A stretch of 64,000 nucleotides of DNA from Thalassotalea sp. 42_200_T64 (GTDB lineage Bacteria; Pseudomonadota; Gammaproteobacteria; Enterobacterales; Alteromonadaceae): contig MABC01000053.1 in the NCBI GenBank assembly GCA_002162925.1, positions 62,001-126,000 on the forward strand, read 5' to 3'. A program made the position numbers and the translations under genes. Below the pieces are notes generated by a model that worked only from the letters and a program-made list of their open reading frames with translations, was not told where the DNA came from and did no database searches. How positions within the stretch are numbered: the stretch's first letter is position 1; each line of letters opens with the position of its first letter. Shown piece after piece: positions 46,635 through 57,204 of the stretch.

Positions 46635-48104
46635 TTAGATACTTAAGCCCGGGCTCAATTGAGCAGGAAGTTGTACTTTTTCGGCCTCTACTGAGGCAAC
46701 TGGGAATGCACAGTAATCAGCGGCATAAAAGGCACTGGCTCTATGGTTACCACTGTCTCCAATACCACCAAATGGCGCAGCACCGCTGGCACCGGTAATG
46801 GGTTTGTTCCAGTTTACAATGCCGGCACGAATACGCTTAAAGAAGTGGTTGTAGTGTTCTTCACTGTCACTTAACAGACCCGCAGATAAACCAAAGCTGG
46901 TATTGTTTGCTTCGACAATGGCGCTATCAAAGTCATCAAAGCGATACACTTTTAATAATGGCCCAAAGTGTTCTTCATCAGGCATGTCTGCAATGGCTGT
47001 GACATCGACAATGCCAGGAGTAACAAAACCCGTGCCCGGCTTTTTGTGAGTAAGAGCGATTAAAGACGTTCCGCCTAGTTCAACCAGTTGCTCGTGCGCC
47101 GCGACTAACCCCAAAGCGGCACGTTCCGAGATCATTGAGCCGATAAACGGTTGCTCTTCATCATTATAGTAACCAATTTTAATGGCTTTCGTGGCACTAA
47201 TTAATTTTTCTAAAATCGCATCACCAGTGGCATTATTCTCAATAAACAATCGGCGCGCACAAGTACAACGTTGACCTGTAGTAATAAAGGCTGATAGCAT
47301 GATGTCGTGTACCGCGGCATTAACATCAGCAACATCTTTCACGATCAATGGGTTATTACCACCCATTTCTAACGCTAGAATTTTTCCTGGTTTATCTGCA
47401 AATTGTTGGTGCAATAGCTTGCCTGTGGTTGAGCTACCAGTAAAGAATAAGCCATCAATACCTGGGTGGCTGGCTAACGCTTTACCGGTTTCAACTTCAC
47501 CTTGTACCAGGTTAATTACGCCGGCAGGTAAACCTGCTTGCTCCCATAGTTTAAGCATTAACTCTGCAACCATAGGGGTTAATTCAGAAGGCTTGAATAC
47601 TACAGTATTGCCAGCAATTAAGGCCGGTACAATATGACCGTTAGGTAAATGACCCGGGAAATTGTATGGGCCAAATACGGCAACTACGCCATGTGGCTTA
47701 TGACGAATAAACGCTTTAGCACCAGAAATAGGGTTTTCTACAGTACCCGTTCTGTCGTTATAGGCTTTAATGGATAAATTCACTTTCCCTATCATCGCGC
47801 CAGCTTCCGTACGAGTTTCCCAGATAGGCTTACCCGTTTCTTGTGCAATCGCGGTGGCAATTTTTTCTTTGTGTTCGGTTAACACATCCATGTAGCGTTT
47901 AATCACTACAAGACGGTGTTCGACACTGGCAAAACCCCAATCTTCAAAAGCGATACGGGCACTATTTATCGCTTCGTTTACTTGTTCTGCGCTGGCAGAT
48001 TCACCTTGCCAAATTACTTCGTTCAATGCCGGATTTAATGAAGACATAGAGTTACCCATGCCTGGTAGCCATTGACCATTAATAAATTGTACTGAATTTG
48101 TCAT
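46635..48104 (-). CDS. astD: Succinylglutamate semialdehyde dehydrogenase
   Basis: Fourth step of the arginine succinyltransferase (AST) pathway: oxidises N-succinylglutamate semialdehyde to N-succinylglutamate with NAD. 489 residues, aldehyde dehydrogenase fold with the catalytic Cys in [11 protein letters not shown] and the Glu in [42 protein letters not shown] is typical of AstD. Follows astA by 26 bases. Confidence 0.95.
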   Translation of the reverse strand: MTNSVQFINGQWLPGMGNSMSSLNPALNEVIWQGESASAEQVNEAINSARIAFEDWGFASVEHRLVVIKRYMDVLTEHKEKIATAIAQETGKPIWETRTEAGAMIGKVNLSIKAYNDRTGTVENPISGAKAFIRHKPHGVVAVFGPYNFPGHLPNGHIVPALIAGNTVVFKPSELTPMVAELMLKLWEQAGLPAGVINLVQGEVETGKALASHPGIDGLFFTGSSTTGKLLHQQFADKPGKILALEMGGNNPLIVKDVADVNAAVHDIMLSAFITTGQRCTCARRLFIENNATGDAILEKLISATKAIKIGYYNDEEQPFIGSMISERAALGLVAAHEQLVELGGTSLIALTHKKPGTGFVTPGIVDVTAIADMPDEEHFGPLLKVYRFDDFDSAIVEANNTSFGLSAGLLSDSEEHYNHFFKRIRAGIVNWNKPITGASGAAPFGGIGDSGNHRASAFYAADYCAFPVASVEAEKVQLPAQLSPGLSI

Positions 48105-48130
48105 TTTTACCTCTTACTAACACTACGAGT

Positions 48131-49147
48131 TTAAGTTGATGCAATTCTTACCTTGTCGCCATTGGCAACTTGTAAGGCATCGGCCGTTTGCTGGTCGATT
48201 GTCGCTAGATCATTCTCTAAATCGATATCTACTGGCATTAACACTGCTCTAAACTCACGGACTTTAGTGTTACATATCATTTGTTTATTGGTGGTAGTTA
48301 CGCCACCAATGTTAATTGTTAAACGGCTTGAATTTCTGACCGTTTTAATTGATTTAAGTTGCGCTTCTACCGTCGGGCCAGCATCAAAAATGTCAACATA
48401 ACCACGATTAATAAAACCTTCATTTTCTAATAAACGTAAAGCCGGCACGGTTTGCTGATGTACCTTACCAATGACTTTCTGCGCTTCTTTACTTAACAAG
48501 CTGACATAAATGGGGTATTTAGGCATCAATTCGGCAATGAATTCTTTTCTTCCGATACCGGTCAAATAATCGGCGGTAGGAAAATCCATTGAAAAGAAGT
48601 GTTCTTCCAACCACTGCCAAAAAGGCGAGTTGCCATTGTCATCAGATACCCCTCGCATTTCTGCGATCACCGTTTGATTGAAGCGATGTTGGTGTTCAGC
48701 CATAAATAATAAGCGGCATTTCGATAGGAAGCGGCCATAATTATTTATTCGATAATTATCGCGTAAATATAACGTGCACAATTCAGAGCTACCGGTGTAG
48801 TCGTTATTCAACGAAAGAATTTCAACGTTATTATAAATATTGAGTTCGCGCGAAGAATGTACAACTTTACCGATATGGTAATGATAAAAAGCATCATTAA
48901 GGCCGACCGCGGCTTCTATGCCACTAGTGCCAACCACTTCACCAGTTTCAAGGTCTTCCATGACAAACAAATACCCTTCATCACCGCAGGTTTCTACGGG
49001 TGTATGAAATGATTTGGTTGCGCGATTAATTCGGCTTACCAACAATTCTTCATTTACGGGTAAGGAAGTAAAGCCATGACCAGACTCCACGGCTATTTGA
49101 TGCAAAACATCATAATCGCTACTGCGGATAGGGCGGATAATAACCAT
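48131..49147 (-). CDS. astA: Arginine N-succinyltransferase
   Basis: First step of the AST pathway: transfers succinyl from succinyl-CoA to arginine. 338 residues with the family pattern MVIIRPIRSSDYDVLHQIAVESGHGFTSLP, the FLSKCRLLFMAEH region and FFSMDFPTADYLTG. Part of astC-astA-astD; the single-subunit form common in Alteromonadales and enterobacteria. Confidence 0.96.
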   Translation of the reverse strand: MVIIRPIRSSDYDVLHQIAVESGHGFTSLPVNEELLVSRINRATKSFHTPVETCGDEGYLFVMEDLETGEVVGTSGIEAAVGLNDAFYHYHIGKVVHSSRELNIYNNVEILSLNNDYTGSSELCTLYLRDNYRINNYGRFLSKCRLLFMAEHQHRFNQTVIAEMRGVSDDNGNSPFWQWLEEHFFSMDFPTADYLTGIGRKEFIAELMPKYPIYVSLLSKEAQKVIGKVHQQTVPALRLLENEGFINRGYVDIFDAGPTVEAQLKSIKTVRNSSRLTINIGGVTTTNKQMICNTKVREFRAVLMPVDIDLENDLATIDQQTADALQVANGDKVRIAST

Positions 49148-49186
49148 AGTATTTTCTCTAAGATAGTAAGAGTTAAGGCCTAAACC

Positions 49187-50428
<1,242 letters not shown>

Positions 50429-50573
50429 CTAAATGTAGCACAGGCTGTATATGGTTGTTGGTCTAATAGCGTATGCTCTCAACCAAAATTGAGTCAATAT
50501 TATGCCAGAAATTTATGCGGTTGTCTTTGCTTGGGTAGCTTGGAGCCCAATAAAAATAAGGGGTTCTTAGGTT

Positions 50574-50595
50574 TTATTCAATATTTATGCATAAC
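50574..50595 (-). promoter_or_regulatory. Possible ArgR box upstream of astC
   Basis: TATGCATAAATATTGAATA (minus strand) resembles the ARG-box palindrome TNTGAATWWWWATTCANA with about two mismatches. It lies ~170 bases upstream of the astC start; arginine-dependent control of this operon by ArgR is known in other bacteria. Confidence 0.35.
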
Positions 50596-50671
50596 TATAT
50601 TTGTTGATTTCACCTTAACTAATTAACTGCGCGATAAATTCAAAGTAACAGTTATGCTACTTTTGGGATGA

Positions 50672-51019
50672 TCAATTAGGTAAGTGGTAAATGGCTTTTA
50701 ATACCGACTGTTGAGAATTTGTCATGTTGATAAATTTCATGCCGATGAAGAATTGGTTTTGCGAAACGCGGCGATTTACGATTAATCGCACCACAGTAGG
50801 TTCTAATTGTGGTTGTTCGCAAAATTTGATTTGAAACTGTGGCGGGTGATTACATTGTGCCAATATATTGTCGATGCATTGCTTATCAACAATAAGCTGG
50901 ATACCAGAAAGTGAAAGATTTTTCGCATTCCCTAAAAAGGTATCGTTAGTTTCAGATAAAATGATAGAAACATTAAAATCTACATCTAGCCTGGGATGAT
51001 ACCTCCTCTCACTTAACAT
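50672..51019 (-). CDS. PilZ-domain protein
   Basis: 115-residue single PilZ domain, a c-di-GMP receptor. The N-terminal ERRYHPRLDVDF contains the R-x-x-x-R binding motif, and NLSLSGIQL supplies the (D/N)xSxxG motif. It stands between pabA and astC on the same strand and could act downstream of the c-di-GMP enzymes in the accessory block. Confidence 0.85.
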   Translation of the reverse strand: MLSERRYHPRLDVDFNVSIILSETNDTFLGNAKNLSLSGIQLIVDKQCIDNILAQCNHPPQFQIKFCEQPQLEPTVVRLIVNRRVSQNQFFIGMKFINMTNSQQSVLKAIYHLPN

Positions 51020-51099
51020 GCTAACCTCTATTTTTATTATTAATTTATTATATTTACTCTAACATAATTTACTCAACAATGATTTTGTCCGTCGAAAGA

Positions 51100-51693
51100 T
51101 CAACGAGTCCTGCTTGAAATCGTTAGAAAATTTTGCAGTAATTGATGCCCTTGTTCGGTCAAAATCGACTCAGGATGAAACTGTACCCCCATTATGGGTA
51201 AATGCTTATGGCAAATACCCATAATTTCATCGACTTGCCCTTTATCGTCTTCGGTCCAGGCGGTAACTGTTAATTCTGCGGGCAATCGGTCTTTATTGAC
51301 AATTAAAGAATGATAGCGAGTGACCTGCAAAGGATTATTCAGTTTAGCAAACACATTGCTATTATTGTGTTTAATTAATGACGTTTTGCCATGCATCACT
51401 TGCCTGGCTTTTTCTACTGCGCCGCCAAAATGCTGGGCGATACATTGATGGCCAAGGCAAACCCCTAAAATTGGAATTACCCCTGAAAATTGTTTGATAA
51501 TGGCAAGAGATAAACCGGCACTACTTGGATCACAAGGACCTGGTGAAATAACGATGTGATCGGGCTTTAACTGTTTGATCGAGTCGATGGTTAGCTCATC
51601 ATTTCTTTTAACTAATACTTCTTCACCTAAATGTTGAAAGTAGTGCACCAAATTAAAGGTAAAGGAGTCATAGTTATCGATCATTAACAGCAT
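51100..51693 (-). CDS. pabA: Aminodeoxychorismate/anthranilate synthase glutaminase subunit
   Basis: Class I glutamine amidotransferase supplying ammonia to PabB (folate) or TrpE. 197 residues with the nucleophile motif [11 protein letters not shown], oxyanion [12 protein letters not shown] and the His-Glu pair in [14 protein letters not shown]. Position next to astC/argD away from trp genes favours PabA. Confidence 0.92.
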   Translation of the reverse strand: MLLMIDNYDSFTFNLVHYFQHLGEEVLVKRNDELTIDSIKQLKPDHIVISPGPCDPSSAGLSLAIIKQFSGVIPILGVCLGHQCIAQHFGGAVEKARQVMHGKTSLIKHNNSNVFAKLNNPLQVTRYHSLIVNKDRLPAELTVTAWTEDDKGQVDEIMGICHKHLPIMGVQFHPESILTEQGHQLLQNFLTISSRTR

Positions 51694-51793
51694 TTAGGTT
51701 CCAAAAGTTAAGCCAAAGAAATAAAAAAGATATTATACCCTATAAAGTTAGGCATTGAGCAAGTGTGGTTATGCCGTGTTCCAGGATAAGTAA

Positions 51794-52627
51794 TTACCTA
51801 ATGTTGTTGGTATATACTGATGGCGTTTGAGTAGCAATTACTTCTACTTTATCGCCAATGTTTATAGTTCCCTGATTTAAAGCCACCAGGTTCTGACCAA
51901 AATACACTTGCAGGTCATCTGCCTTTCTAAATTTTTGCAAAGTTGCCATCGGTTCTTTATCTGAGCTACGTATTCCAGTTTGTTCATTCACCGTAGTAAA
52001 CACACAGCGGCTGCAAGGCTTACTTATAGTAAATTCGACTTCACCAATCCGTATTTTTTGCCAAGCATCTTCAGCAAATGCGGAGCAATTGCTAACCACC
52101 AGGTTTGGACGGAATTGTTCGATATTTACTGGAGATGCTAGTTTTTGATTTAAGCAGAATAACGATGCTTCACTGATCAGCAATAATGGATAACCATCGG
52201 CAAAACTTAATTTTTTGTTATAATCTTTAACATTACGCTCAGATTTATCTCCTAAAAAATAGACTTTGCAAGGTGAGTTAATGTACGTAGAAAACCACAG
52301 ATCTATTTCATCATGACAGTGTTGCGAGAATATCTTGTCATTCCAGACTGAAATGTGTTGGTAGCATGCAGAAAAGTTTGTCCGATCGATATTTAAAACA
52401 GCCATGCCGGGGGCTTTTACCATTATTCCATCGGGAGTAATGCTGCAGGTAACTAATACCAACTTTGATTTAGTTCTGCCGGTAATAAACTTACCGTTTA
52501 AGTCGGTTATGACAAAATAGCGATCATGCTCTAAGCCAGTTTCCTGCACTAATGAGCTCGTCAATGAAAGCGCCTTTGTTGATTTTATCGGATAGCTGAA
52601 AATGCTGGTTAATTGTGCGTAACTCAT
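51794..52627 (-). CDS. MOSC-domain molybdenum cofactor sulfurase-like protein
   Basis: 277 residues: MOSC N-terminal beta-barrel (IFSYPIKSTKALSL, GLEHDRYFVITD) followed by the MOSC domain (NIEQFRPNLVVS, then the conserved Cys in KPCSRCVFTTVNEQTG). YcbX-like proteins detoxify N-hydroxylated compounds with molybdenum cofactor; this one lacks the C-terminal ferredoxin domain of E. coli YcbX. Divergent from the MFS gene. Confidence 0.87.
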   Translation of the reverse strand: MSYAQLTSIFSYPIKSTKALSLTSSLVQETGLEHDRYFVITDLNGKFITGRTKSKLVLVTCSITPDGIMVKAPGMAVLNIDRTNFSACYQHISVWNDKIFSQHCHDEIDLWFSTYINSPCKVYFLGDKSERNVKDYNKKLSFADGYPLLLISEASLFCLNQKLASPVNIEQFRPNLVVSNCSAFAEDAWQKIRIGEVEFTISKPCSRCVFTTVNEQTGIRSSDKEPMATLQKFRKADDLQVYFGQNLVALNQGTINIGDKVEVIATQTPSVYTNNIR

Positions 52628-52756
52628 GATTTTCTCGTTAAAAACACCTGGGAGCTATCCATCTTAATGCACTCAATATAAATAAGAAAATTTAATAAAT
52701 AATTCGGCTATAATAGCGTTTGCGCAGATACCATAAATTCACCTTACAGGAAACTA

Positions 52757-53953
52757 ATGAGCAACAACTCGGTTAACTCCAAAATAATTTCGATCGCTGT
52801 CTTATTACCCTTGTTAGCATCAATCGTTGCTATTACTCCGTTAGCAGTAGATTTATATTTGCCCGCTATGCCAATAATTGCTCAACACTTTGCAACGTCA
52901 ATTGCCGATGTGCAAAATTCATTAAGTGTTTACCTGGCCGGCTATGCTAGCGGGTTATTACTTTTTGGACCTTTAGCAGATAAATTAGGGCGACGAAAGT
53001 TAGCTATTTTTGGCCTAACTTTTTTTTCATTAACGTCTTTGTATTTGCCTTTAGCTGAAACCATTGATCAATTTATTACTTTGCGTTTTATCCAAGCATT
53101 TTGTGGCAGTGCCGCAACCGTCGTTGTGCCCGGTATTATTCGTCAGTTTTATGGTAAAGATACGGCCAAAGGCATGTCTTATGTCAGCATGATAATGATG
53201 TTTGCCCCTATGCTGGCACCGACCATTGGCAGTGCAATAATGTACGTTGCCAGTTGGCAAGCGATGTTTTATTTCTTAGGATGCTATGGGTTCGTGATTT
53301 TAGTGGCGACGATATTAAAGTTGCCCGAAATGGAGCGAAAAAAACAGTCGAACCTTGAACATATATCTTTTTTTGGCAATTATAAAATTGTACTTTTCGA
53401 GCGGGAAGCACGCAAATATATATTAACATCGATGCTAGTTTCTTTAGCATTTTTCGCCTATTTAACGGCAATTCCTTTTGTCTACCTCGAGGTCTACCAA
53501 ACCGGGGAATTTGTGTTCAGTTTTTTGTTTGGCATCAATGTCGTCGCATTAATGATGGCGCAATTGATTAATACCAGATTCGTTGGCAAAATTGGCTCAC
53601 AACGGATGTTGATCCTTGCGCTTTATATGGCATTGTTTAGTGCTCTTTGTTTAGTGTCGGTGAATATCCTGGAATTATCGTTATTTTGGACTGTGATCAC
53701 AATTTTGCCATTAATGGGCAGCATTTCTTTAATTGCGGTAAATTCCGACTCCTTGATCTTGATTACTTTCGAAAATCAAACTGGCACAGCAACAGCGGTT
53801 ATTGGCACCTTAAGGTTTGGTATTGGGGCGCTAGCAGGGCCTATTTTGGCTTATTATCACAATGACACCGCGTTACCCTTTACGGTTTTGATGCTAACCT
53901 CAATAATACTTGTGGGTCTTAGTCAATTTTCAAACTTAACTCATAAAAAATGA
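52757..53953 (+). CDS. MFS drug transporter, Bcr/CflA family
   Basis: 398-residue, 12-helix proton antiporter. Family motifs: ITPLAVDLYLPAMPIIAQHF in helix 1, GPLADKLGRRK (motif A) in the 2-3 loop and RFIQAFCGSAATVVVPGIIRQFY. Substrates of the family include bicyclomycin and chloramphenicol; the actual one here is unknown. Confidence 0.92.
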   Translation: MSNNSVNSKIISIAVLLPLLASIVAITPLAVDLYLPAMPIIAQHFATSIADVQNSLSVYLAGYASGLLLFGPLADKLGRRKLAIFGLTFFSLTSLYLPLAETIDQFITLRFIQAFCGSAATVVVPGIIRQFYGKDTAKGMSYVSMIMMFAPMLAPTIGSAIMYVASWQAMFYFLGCYGFVILVATILKLPEMERKKQSNLEHISFFGNYKIVLFEREARKYILTSMLVSLAFFAYLTAIPFVYLEVYQTGEFVFSFLFGINVVALMMAQLINTRFVGKIGSQRMLILALYMALFSALCLVSVNILELSLFWTVITILPLMGSISLIAVNSDSLILITFENQTGTATAVIGTLRFGIGALAGPILAYYHNDTALPFTVLMLTSIILVGLSQFSNLTHKK

Positions 53954-53976
53954 GCCGGTATTTAATCAACTTGGTA

Positions 53977-54147
53977 TCAAGGCTCAGACTTATTAGACTT
54001 TTCTTTATCGGTTTTTAATTCGCTTTGTTGAATACGCCATTTTTGCATTTCAGCCGTGTAGGTACCCCATACGCACGGGTTACAAGAACCGATTTCACAA
54101 CATTCGCTCGCGGCCGGAGGTGTTGGTTGTTCAGTGAGGTTGGACAT
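53977..54147 (-). CDS. Oxidoreductase-like Cys-rich microprotein A (56 aa)
   Basis: Below the ORF-track cut-off; read directly. The 56-residue product has the oxidoreductase-like N-terminal domain pattern CCEIGSCNPCVWGTYTAEMQKW. It converges on the MFS gene 24 bases away. The four-Cys cluster suggests metal binding or redox; the biochemical role of the family is not established. A paralogue follows 79 bases upstream. Confidence 0.85.
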   Translation of the reverse strand: MSNLTEQPTPPAASECCEIGSCNPCVWGTYTAEMQKWRIQQSELKTDKEKSNKSEP

Positions 54148-54226
54148 TTCAAATCATCTTGTCGAAAATACTCTGTTAAACTTTATAAACAGAAAATCTT
54201 TATTTTTCATTGTTATTGCCAACAGC

Positions 54227-54376
54227 TTAGTCAATTTGCGAGTTAATTTTATCTTGCTGAATTCGCCATTTTTGTAGTTCGCTGTAGTAATGGTCCCAAA
54301 CGCATGGGCAACAAGAACCACCTCCACAACAATCATCATCGGCTGGAGGGTAAGGTTTTTCTAGTAATTCAGTCAT
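54227..54376 (-). CDS. Oxidoreductase-like Cys-rich microprotein B (49 aa)
   Basis: Also missed by the ORF track. The 49-residue product carries CCGGGSCCPCVWDHYYSELQKWRIQQ and is a tandem duplicate of the previous gene (shared PPA, CC..GSC.PCVW..Y..E.QKWRIQQ). It has one extra Cys in the cluster. Read from ATG at 54376 to TAA at 54227. Confidence 0.85.
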   Translation of the reverse strand: MTELLEKPYPPADDDCCGGGSCCPCVWDHYYSELQKWRIQQDKINSQID

Positions 54377-54510
54377 GTTAATTTTGCACAGTTAATATTT
54401 CGATTGTCGTTATTTTACCTGAATGGCGATTGAAGTAAAAACCTATTCTTTAACCAATAACAGAATTTATACCATCCCTGGAAATTCTAAGTTAATTCAT
54501 CCCTGAATTA

Positions 54511-54531
54511 AAAAACCCTGCAGTTGCAGGG
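54511..54531 (-). terminator. Terminator after accBC
   Basis: CCCTGCA/TGCAGGG stem, then TTTTT on the minus strand. Confidence 0.8.
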
Positions 54532-54552
54532 CTTAAAAATTATACTGATAAT

Positions 54553-54629
54553 GTACCTTGTACCTTGTACCTTGTACCTTGTACCTTGTACCTTGTACCT
54601 AGTACCTAGTATCTAGTACCTAGTATCTA
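54553..54629. repeat. Tandem heptamer array, 11 units of GTACCTT/GTACCTA
   Basis: Six perfect GTACCTT units followed by five GTA(C/T)CTA variants. The array ends exactly at the accC stop codon, so it forms the 3' UTR between accC and its terminator. Confidence 0.9.
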
Positions 54630-55976
54630 TTACTCAATATCGGCGAGTTTTTTCTCTAGGTAGTGAATATTAGCACCACCACGGGCAAAACCAACATCAG
54701 ACATGATGTCCTCTTGCAAGGCGATATTGGTTTTAATACCATCGATTACTAATTCATCCAGAGCGTTTTTCATACGAGCAATCGCTACATCACGAGTTTC
54801 ACCGTAAGTGATCAGTTTGCCAATCATCGAATCGTAATGAGGCGGTACTGAGTAATCAGTGTAAATGTGAGAATCCCAGCGTACGCCCATGCCCCCAGGA
54901 GGGTGGAAACGAGTGATTTTACCCGGAGAAGGGATAAAAGTACGGGGATCTTCAGCATTGATACGACACTCTATGGCATGCCCCTTTACTTGAATATCTT
55001 CCTGTTTGATGGTTAATTTTTGACCTGAAGCAATACGGAGTTGCTCTTTGATCAAATCAACCCCAGTGATCATTTCGGAAACCGGATGCTCTACCTGAAT
55101 ACGGGTGTTCATTTCAATGAAATAGAACTCGCCATTTTCAAATAAGAATTCGAAGGTACCGGCACCGCGGTAGTTAATTTCTTTACAAGCGTTACAACAA
55201 CGAGCACCAATTTCAGCACGAATTTCAGGGGTAATACCAGGCGCAGGCGCCTCTTCCACAACTTTTTGGTGACGACGTTGCATCGAACAGTCACGTTCGG
55301 CAAGGTGAATTGCATTGCCTTGGCCATCGGCAAGAATTTGAATTTCAACGTGACGAGGGTTTTCCAGGAATTTCTCCATGTAAACCATATCGTTGTTGAA
55401 CGTGTTTCTCGCTTCAGTTTTGGTTAACTGAATCGATTCAATTAAGTCCGCTTCGCTACGTACCACACGCATACCGCGACCACCACCACCACCAGAGGCT
55501 TTGATGATCACCGGGTAACCTATGCGGCGACCGTGAGCGATACTTGCCGCTTCATCGTCGGTAAGCGGACCATCAGATCCTGGAACACAAGGAACTCCGG
55601 CGGCTTTCATTGCTTTAATCGCTGAAACTTTATCGCCCATTAAGCGAATGCTGTCCGCTACAGGACCAATAAAGGCAAAACCTGATTGTTCAACCTGCTC
55701 GGCAAAATCTGCGTTTTCCGCTAAAAACCCGTACCCAGGATGAATAGCATCGGCATCAGTGACTTCGGCGGCGGTAATTAAACGAGGGATGTTTAAGTAA
55801 CTGTCCAGAGCTGATGGTTTACCAATACATATAGTCTCGTCTGCCAATAAAACGTGTTTAAGGTTTTTATCAGCAGTAGAGTGTACAGCTACGGTTTTAA
55901 TGCCTAGCTCTTTACATGCACGTAAAATACGTAATGCAATTTCGCCTCTGTTGGCGATAAGTACTTTCTTTAACAT
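54630..55976 (-). CDS. accC: Acetyl-CoA carboxylase biotin carboxylase subunit
   Basis: Carboxylates the biotin on AccB using ATP and bicarbonate, the first step of fatty acid synthesis. 448 residues with the ATP-grasp Gly-rich loop [37 protein letters not shown] and [23 protein letters not shown]. Overlies accB in the standard accB-accC operon (minus strand). Confidence 0.97.
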   Translation of the reverse strand: MLKKVLIANRGEIALRILRACKELGIKTVAVHSTADKNLKHVLLADETICIGKPSALDSYLNIPRLITAAEVTDADAIHPGYGFLAENADFAEQVEQSGFAFIGPVADSIRLMGDKVSAIKAMKAAGVPCVPGSDGPLTDDEAASIAHGRRIGYPVIIKASGGGGGRGMRVVRSEADLIESIQLTKTEARNTFNNDMVYMEKFLENPRHVEIQILADGQGNAIHLAERDCSMQRRHQKVVEEAPAPGITPEIRAEIGARCCNACKEINYRGAGTFEFLFENGEFYFIEMNTRIQVEHPVSEMITGVDLIKEQLRIASGQKLTIKQEDIQVKGHAIECRINAEDPRTFIPSPGKITRFHPPGGMGVRWDSHIYTDYSVPPHYDSMIGKLITYGETRDVAIARMKNALDELVIDGIKTNIALQEDIMSDVGFARGGANIHYLEKKLADIE

Positions 55977-55997
55977 GGAATTAACCTTACGTTATGC

Positions 55998-56447
55998 TTA
56001 TTCGATTACGAAAAGCGGTTGGTCAAATTCAATTGTGTCTTCATTTTCAGCAAGAATTTGTTTAATAACACCAGACTTGTCAGCTTCAATTTGGTTCATC
56101 ATTTTCATCGCTTCAACAATACATAAAGTATCGCCAGCATTTACGTGTTGACCTACCGCTGCGAAAGCTGGAGCATCAGGCGATGCTGAAGCGTAGAAAG
56201 TACCAACCATAGGTGAACGAACAATATGACCCGTTAGTTCGGCACTTGCAGGGGCTGCAGCAGCAACAGGAGCTGCCATTGCAACAGGAGCTGCAGCAAC
56301 AGGAGCTGCCATTGCAACAGGAGCTGCCATTGCAACAGGAGCACCACGGCAGATGCGAACAGACTCTTCACCTTCAGAGATCTCTAATTCATTGATTCCG
56401 GACTCTTCAACAAGTTCGATTAATTTTTTGATTTTACGAATATCCAT
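55998..56447 (-). CDS. accB: Acetyl-CoA carboxylase biotin carboxyl carrier protein
   Basis: 149 residues with the biotin-accepting Lys in [14 protein letters not shown] (~residue 115) and a C-terminal biotinyl domain. The linker (~35-70) is an Ala/Pro/Met-rich repeat ([10 protein letters not shown]...) encoded by a near-exact tandem DNA repeat, so linker length could vary. Followed by accC after 21 bases. Confidence 0.97.
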   Translation of the reverse strand: MDIRKIKKLIELVEESGINELEISEGEESVRICRGAPVAMAAPVAMAAPVAAAPVAMAAPVAAAAPASAELTGHIVRSPMVGTFYASASPDAPAFAAVGQHVNAGDTLCIVEAMKMMNQIEADKSGVIKQILAENEDTIEFDQPLFVIE

Positions 56448-56471
56448 TAGTACACCTTAGTAATGTTTATT

Positions 56472-56512
56472 TTACTTAACTTAACTTAATTTAATTTAAT
56501 TTAGTTTAATTT
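56472..56512. repeat. Pentamer tandem repeat at the aroQ 3' end
   Basis: ACTTA/ATTTA-type five-base units run through the aroQ stop codon region into the accB upstream region. Confidence 0.6.
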
Positions 56513-56953
56513 GTTTAGTGTGTGATGAGCCGCATCAAGGGCATATTCGTACCCCTTCGCACCCAAACCACAAACAACCCCTTCAGCGATATCTGAAAGG
56601 TAAGAATGATGACGAAACGCTTCACGTTTGTGCACATTAGACAGATGAACTTCAATGAACGGGATATTTACTGCCGAGAACGCATCTCGAAGAGCTACGC
56701 TGGTATGAGTAAATGCCGCAGGATTGATGATTATAAAATCTACCTTTTGGTGTGCCTGGTGAATGGCGTCGATTAATTCATGCTCCGCATTACTCTGCAG
56801 ATGCATTAAATTGATATCTAAAGATTTAGCCTGTATTTCTAAATTAGCAACAATTTCTGCTAAAGTTTGTGAGCCATAGATTTCCGGTTCACGTTTGCCC
56901 AGCATATTTAAATTTGGGCCATTTAACAGTAAAACATTAAACTTTGTAGTCAT
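56501..56953 (-). CDS. aroQ: 3-dehydroquinate dehydratase, type II
   Basis: Third step of the shikimate pathway. 150 residues: [20 protein letters not shown], the catalytic Tyr in [20 protein letters not shown] and [23 protein letters not shown]. Its position just upstream of accB-accC is the usual order in gammaproteobacteria. Confidence 0.97.
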   Translation of the reverse strand: MTTKFNVLLLNGPNLNMLGKREPEIYGSQTLAEIVANLEIQAKSLDINLMHLQSNAEHELIDAIHQAHQKVDFIIINPAAFTHTSVALRDAFSAVNIPFIEVHLSNVHKREAFRHHSYLSDIAEGVVCGLGAKGYEYALDAAHHTLNKLN

Positions 56954-57153
56954 CTGCAGCTAAATCCAGTGAAATTATTGTTTTTGAACTATTTAACGTA
57001 TTAAAGCATATCTGCTACTTAGTTTATACGTTGAAAATGTACGTTTTTTCAAATCTCTGCACATTATAGACATTTTCGCAGCAATTAGCAGCAAAATATT
57101 GGTCTAATCAGTGGTGTTATGATTCTGAAAAGGAATATTGAGAGATAAAAATT

Positions 57154-57177
57154 GCAAAAAGGGGCGAAAGCCCCTTT
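57154..57177 (-). terminator. Terminator after dsbD
   Basis: AAAGGGGC-GAAA-GCCCCTTT stem; on the minus strand it is followed by a T run. Confidence 0.9.
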
Positions 57178-57204
57178 GTTTGGCTGGAGCGTTTGAATGA
57201 TAAT

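Noticed and set aside
54553-54629. Possible CRISPR-like array
   Set aside because: Units are contiguous 7-mers without spacers, and no cas genes are present.
56213-56395. Gln/Glu-Leu repeat ORF opposite accB
   Set aside because: Product of the accB linker repeat read on the other strand.
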